A DNA stretch of 64,000 bases from Streptomyces sp. NBC_00223 (GTDB taxonomy: Bacteria > Actinomycetota > Actinomycetes > Streptomycetales > Streptomycetaceae): positions 1,550,001-1,614,000 of the forward strand of contig NZ_CP108109.1 of the NCBI RefSeq assembly GCF_036199905.1. The letters run 5' to 3'. The notes beneath the pieces are model-generated. The model did not search any database, was not told where the DNA came from, and saw nothing but the letters and a program-made list of their open reading frames with translations. The translations under genes and the position numbers were made by a program. Positions 63,127-64,000 of this stretch are shown here, in pieces. Within the stretch, counting starts at the first letter, position 1, and each line of letters starts with the position of its first letter.

Positions 63127-63684
63127 TCAATCGCCGGGCGGGGCCGTTTTCGTGAACACGCGCCGCATCGAGCGGTGGGCGATGCCGGCGTCCATGAACT
63201 CCGGCCCGTACGCGGTGTAACCGAGCCGTTCGTAGAAGGCGATGGCGTGCACCTGCGCCTCCAGGTACACCCCGCGCAGCCCGAGCCGCCGGGCCTCGTC
63301 CTCCAGCGCCCGCACCAGCCGGGCGCCGACGCCCCGGCCGCGCGCGGACCCGAGTACGGCGAGCCGGCCGAGCACGGCCGTCTCCGGGTCGCCGTCGTTC
63401 TTCGCCGCGGCGTCCGCGCCGAGCAGCAGCCGCCCGGTGCCCGCGCCCTCGGCCAGTACGTGCACGGCCCGGTCGTCCTTGCCGTCCCGCTCCAGGTCCG
63501 CCGGGACGTCCTGCTCGACGACGAAGACCTCGTGCCGTATCGCGTGCACGGCGGCCATCGCGTCCGGGTCGTCCGCGGCGACGACCCGGACGGCCGGCGC
63601 GGGGGCGGTCACCGCGTCGGTCGCCCGCGAGGTCGTACGGTCGGACGGTCGCGCTGTCGTACGGTCGGTCATTTGGCAGGTCAC
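63127..63684 (-). CDS. GNAT-family N-acetyltransferase
   Basis: This 185-residue acetyltransferase has the acetyl-CoA loop [27 protein letters not shown] and [29 protein letters not shown], the usual motif A and B of the family (related to ElaA-type enzymes by [27 protein letters not shown]). It starts at a GTG overlapping the stop of the pseudouridine synthase gene (GTGA). An ATG at 63672 is an alternative. Acceptor unknown. Confidence 0.9.
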   Translation of the reverse strand: MTCQMTDRTTARPSDRTTSRATDAVTAPAPAVRVVAADDPDAMAAVHAIRHEVFVVEQDVPADLERDGKDDRAVHVLAEGAGTGRLLLGADAAAKNDGDPETAVLGRLAVLGSARGRGVGARLVRALEDEARRLGLRGVYLEAQVHAIAFYERLGYTAYGPEFMDAGIAHRSMRRVFTKTAPPGD

Positions 63685-64000
63685 TCACTGTCCGCGCGGA
63701 TGATGTCCAGCGCGTTCTGGAGGTCGGCGGGGTAGGTGCTCTCGAACTCCACCCAGGAGCCGTCCGCCGGGTGCTCGAAGCCGAGCCGCATCGCGTGCAG
63801 CCACTGCCGGGTCAGACCGAGCCGCTTGGCCATCGTGGGGTCGGCGCCGTAGGTCAGGTCGCCGACGCAGGGGTGGCGGTGGGCCGACATGTGCACACGG
63901 ATCTGGTGGGTGCGGCCGGTCTCCAGCTTGATGTCGAGCAGGCTCGCGGAGCGGTACGCCTCGATCAGGTCGTAGTGCGTCACGGACGCCTTGCCGTCCG
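63681..64000 (-). CDS. RluA-family pseudouridine synthase, C-terminal part (cut by window edge)
   Basis: This is the last 105 or so residues of a 23S rRNA/tRNA pseudouridine synthase of the RluA/RluD family. [32 protein letters not shown] is the conserved C-terminal motif of the catalytic domain, followed by [15 protein letters not shown]. The catalytic Asp lies beyond the right edge. The frame is open to position 64000. It is coupled to the GNAT gene. Confidence 0.93.
   Translation of the reverse strand, partial: DGKASVTHYDLIEAYRSASLLDIKLETGRTHQIRVHMSAHRHPCVGDLTYGADPTMAKRLGLTRQWLHAMRLGFEHPADGSWVEFESTYPADLQNALDIIRADSE

Overview
The window is a high-GC actinobacterial chromosome segment, almost certainly from Streptomyces or a close relative in the Streptomycetaceae. 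The evidence is the GC-biased codon use throughout, frequent GTG starts, ATGA and GTGA gene overlaps, a PriA-type HisA, a TrpM-like small gene, and a gene order (pyk, then gltBD, lgt, trpC-trpM-trpB-trpA, trpE-hisI, hisD-C-B-H-A-F, rluD-family gene) that from memory matches the S. coelicolor SCO2014 to SCO2073 region. No plasmid, phage, insertion sequence, tRNA, rRNA or CRISPR array was seen.

Layout. Positions 1-5385 hold the start of pyruvate kinase, a Tat-exported 5'-nucleotidase and a desA-desB siderophore pair that lacks desC and desD. Positions 5750-15489 form a sulfur-scavenging operon: a candidate Cys-tailed leader peptide, an alpha/beta hydrolase, an unusual ketopantoate-reductase/tandem-rhodanese fusion, an Ssu-type ABC transporter with two substrate-binding lipoproteins, an SsuD-like monooxygenase and an acyl-CoA-dehydrogenase-like flavoenzyme. 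A convergent LysR regulator follows. Positions 16552-21620 hold pepN, a remnant of a metallo-beta-lactamase-fold protein, a zinc-protease-like protein and a secreted protein of unknown function.

Positions 21919-39733 carry core nitrogen and tryptophan metabolism: gltBD, lgt, a DsbA-like protein, trpA, trpB, a TrpM-like ORF, trpC, three membrane proteins typical of this locus, a secreted sedolisin-type protease, trpE and hisI. Positions 39859-43341 hold a proline-rich membrane protein, a TIGR03085 protein, a winged-helix regulator with a strong inverted-repeat operator, and a divergent methyltransferase.

Positions 43441-49359 are the his operon, read right to left as hisD, hisC, hisB, a 50-residue membrane ORF, hisH, hisA/priA, ridA and hisF, mostly translationally coupled. 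Positions 49472-64000 hold a beta-helix-like membrane protein, a Lon N-domain protein, a YbaK-type deacylase, an ABC-2 exporter, an NYN-domain protein, a second DsbA-like protein, an MscS channel, a Na+/H+ antiporter, a GNAT acetyltransferase and the end of an RluA-family pseudouridine synthase.

How the genes work together: the trp and his sets form one amino-acid biosynthesis region, and the HisA homolog probably also supplies the TrpF step because no trpF is visible. GltBD supplies glutamate, and Lgt lipidates lipoproteins, including the two sulfonate-binding proteins. Two non-coding themes stand out. One is a dispersed repeat with a GAACTGCGCG core, found as a 131-bp tandem array and as two inverted pairs. 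The other is short tandem duplications of gene 3' ends. The strongest candidates for new biology are the reductase/sulfurtransferase fusion with its leader peptide and the palindromic operator at 42580-42621.
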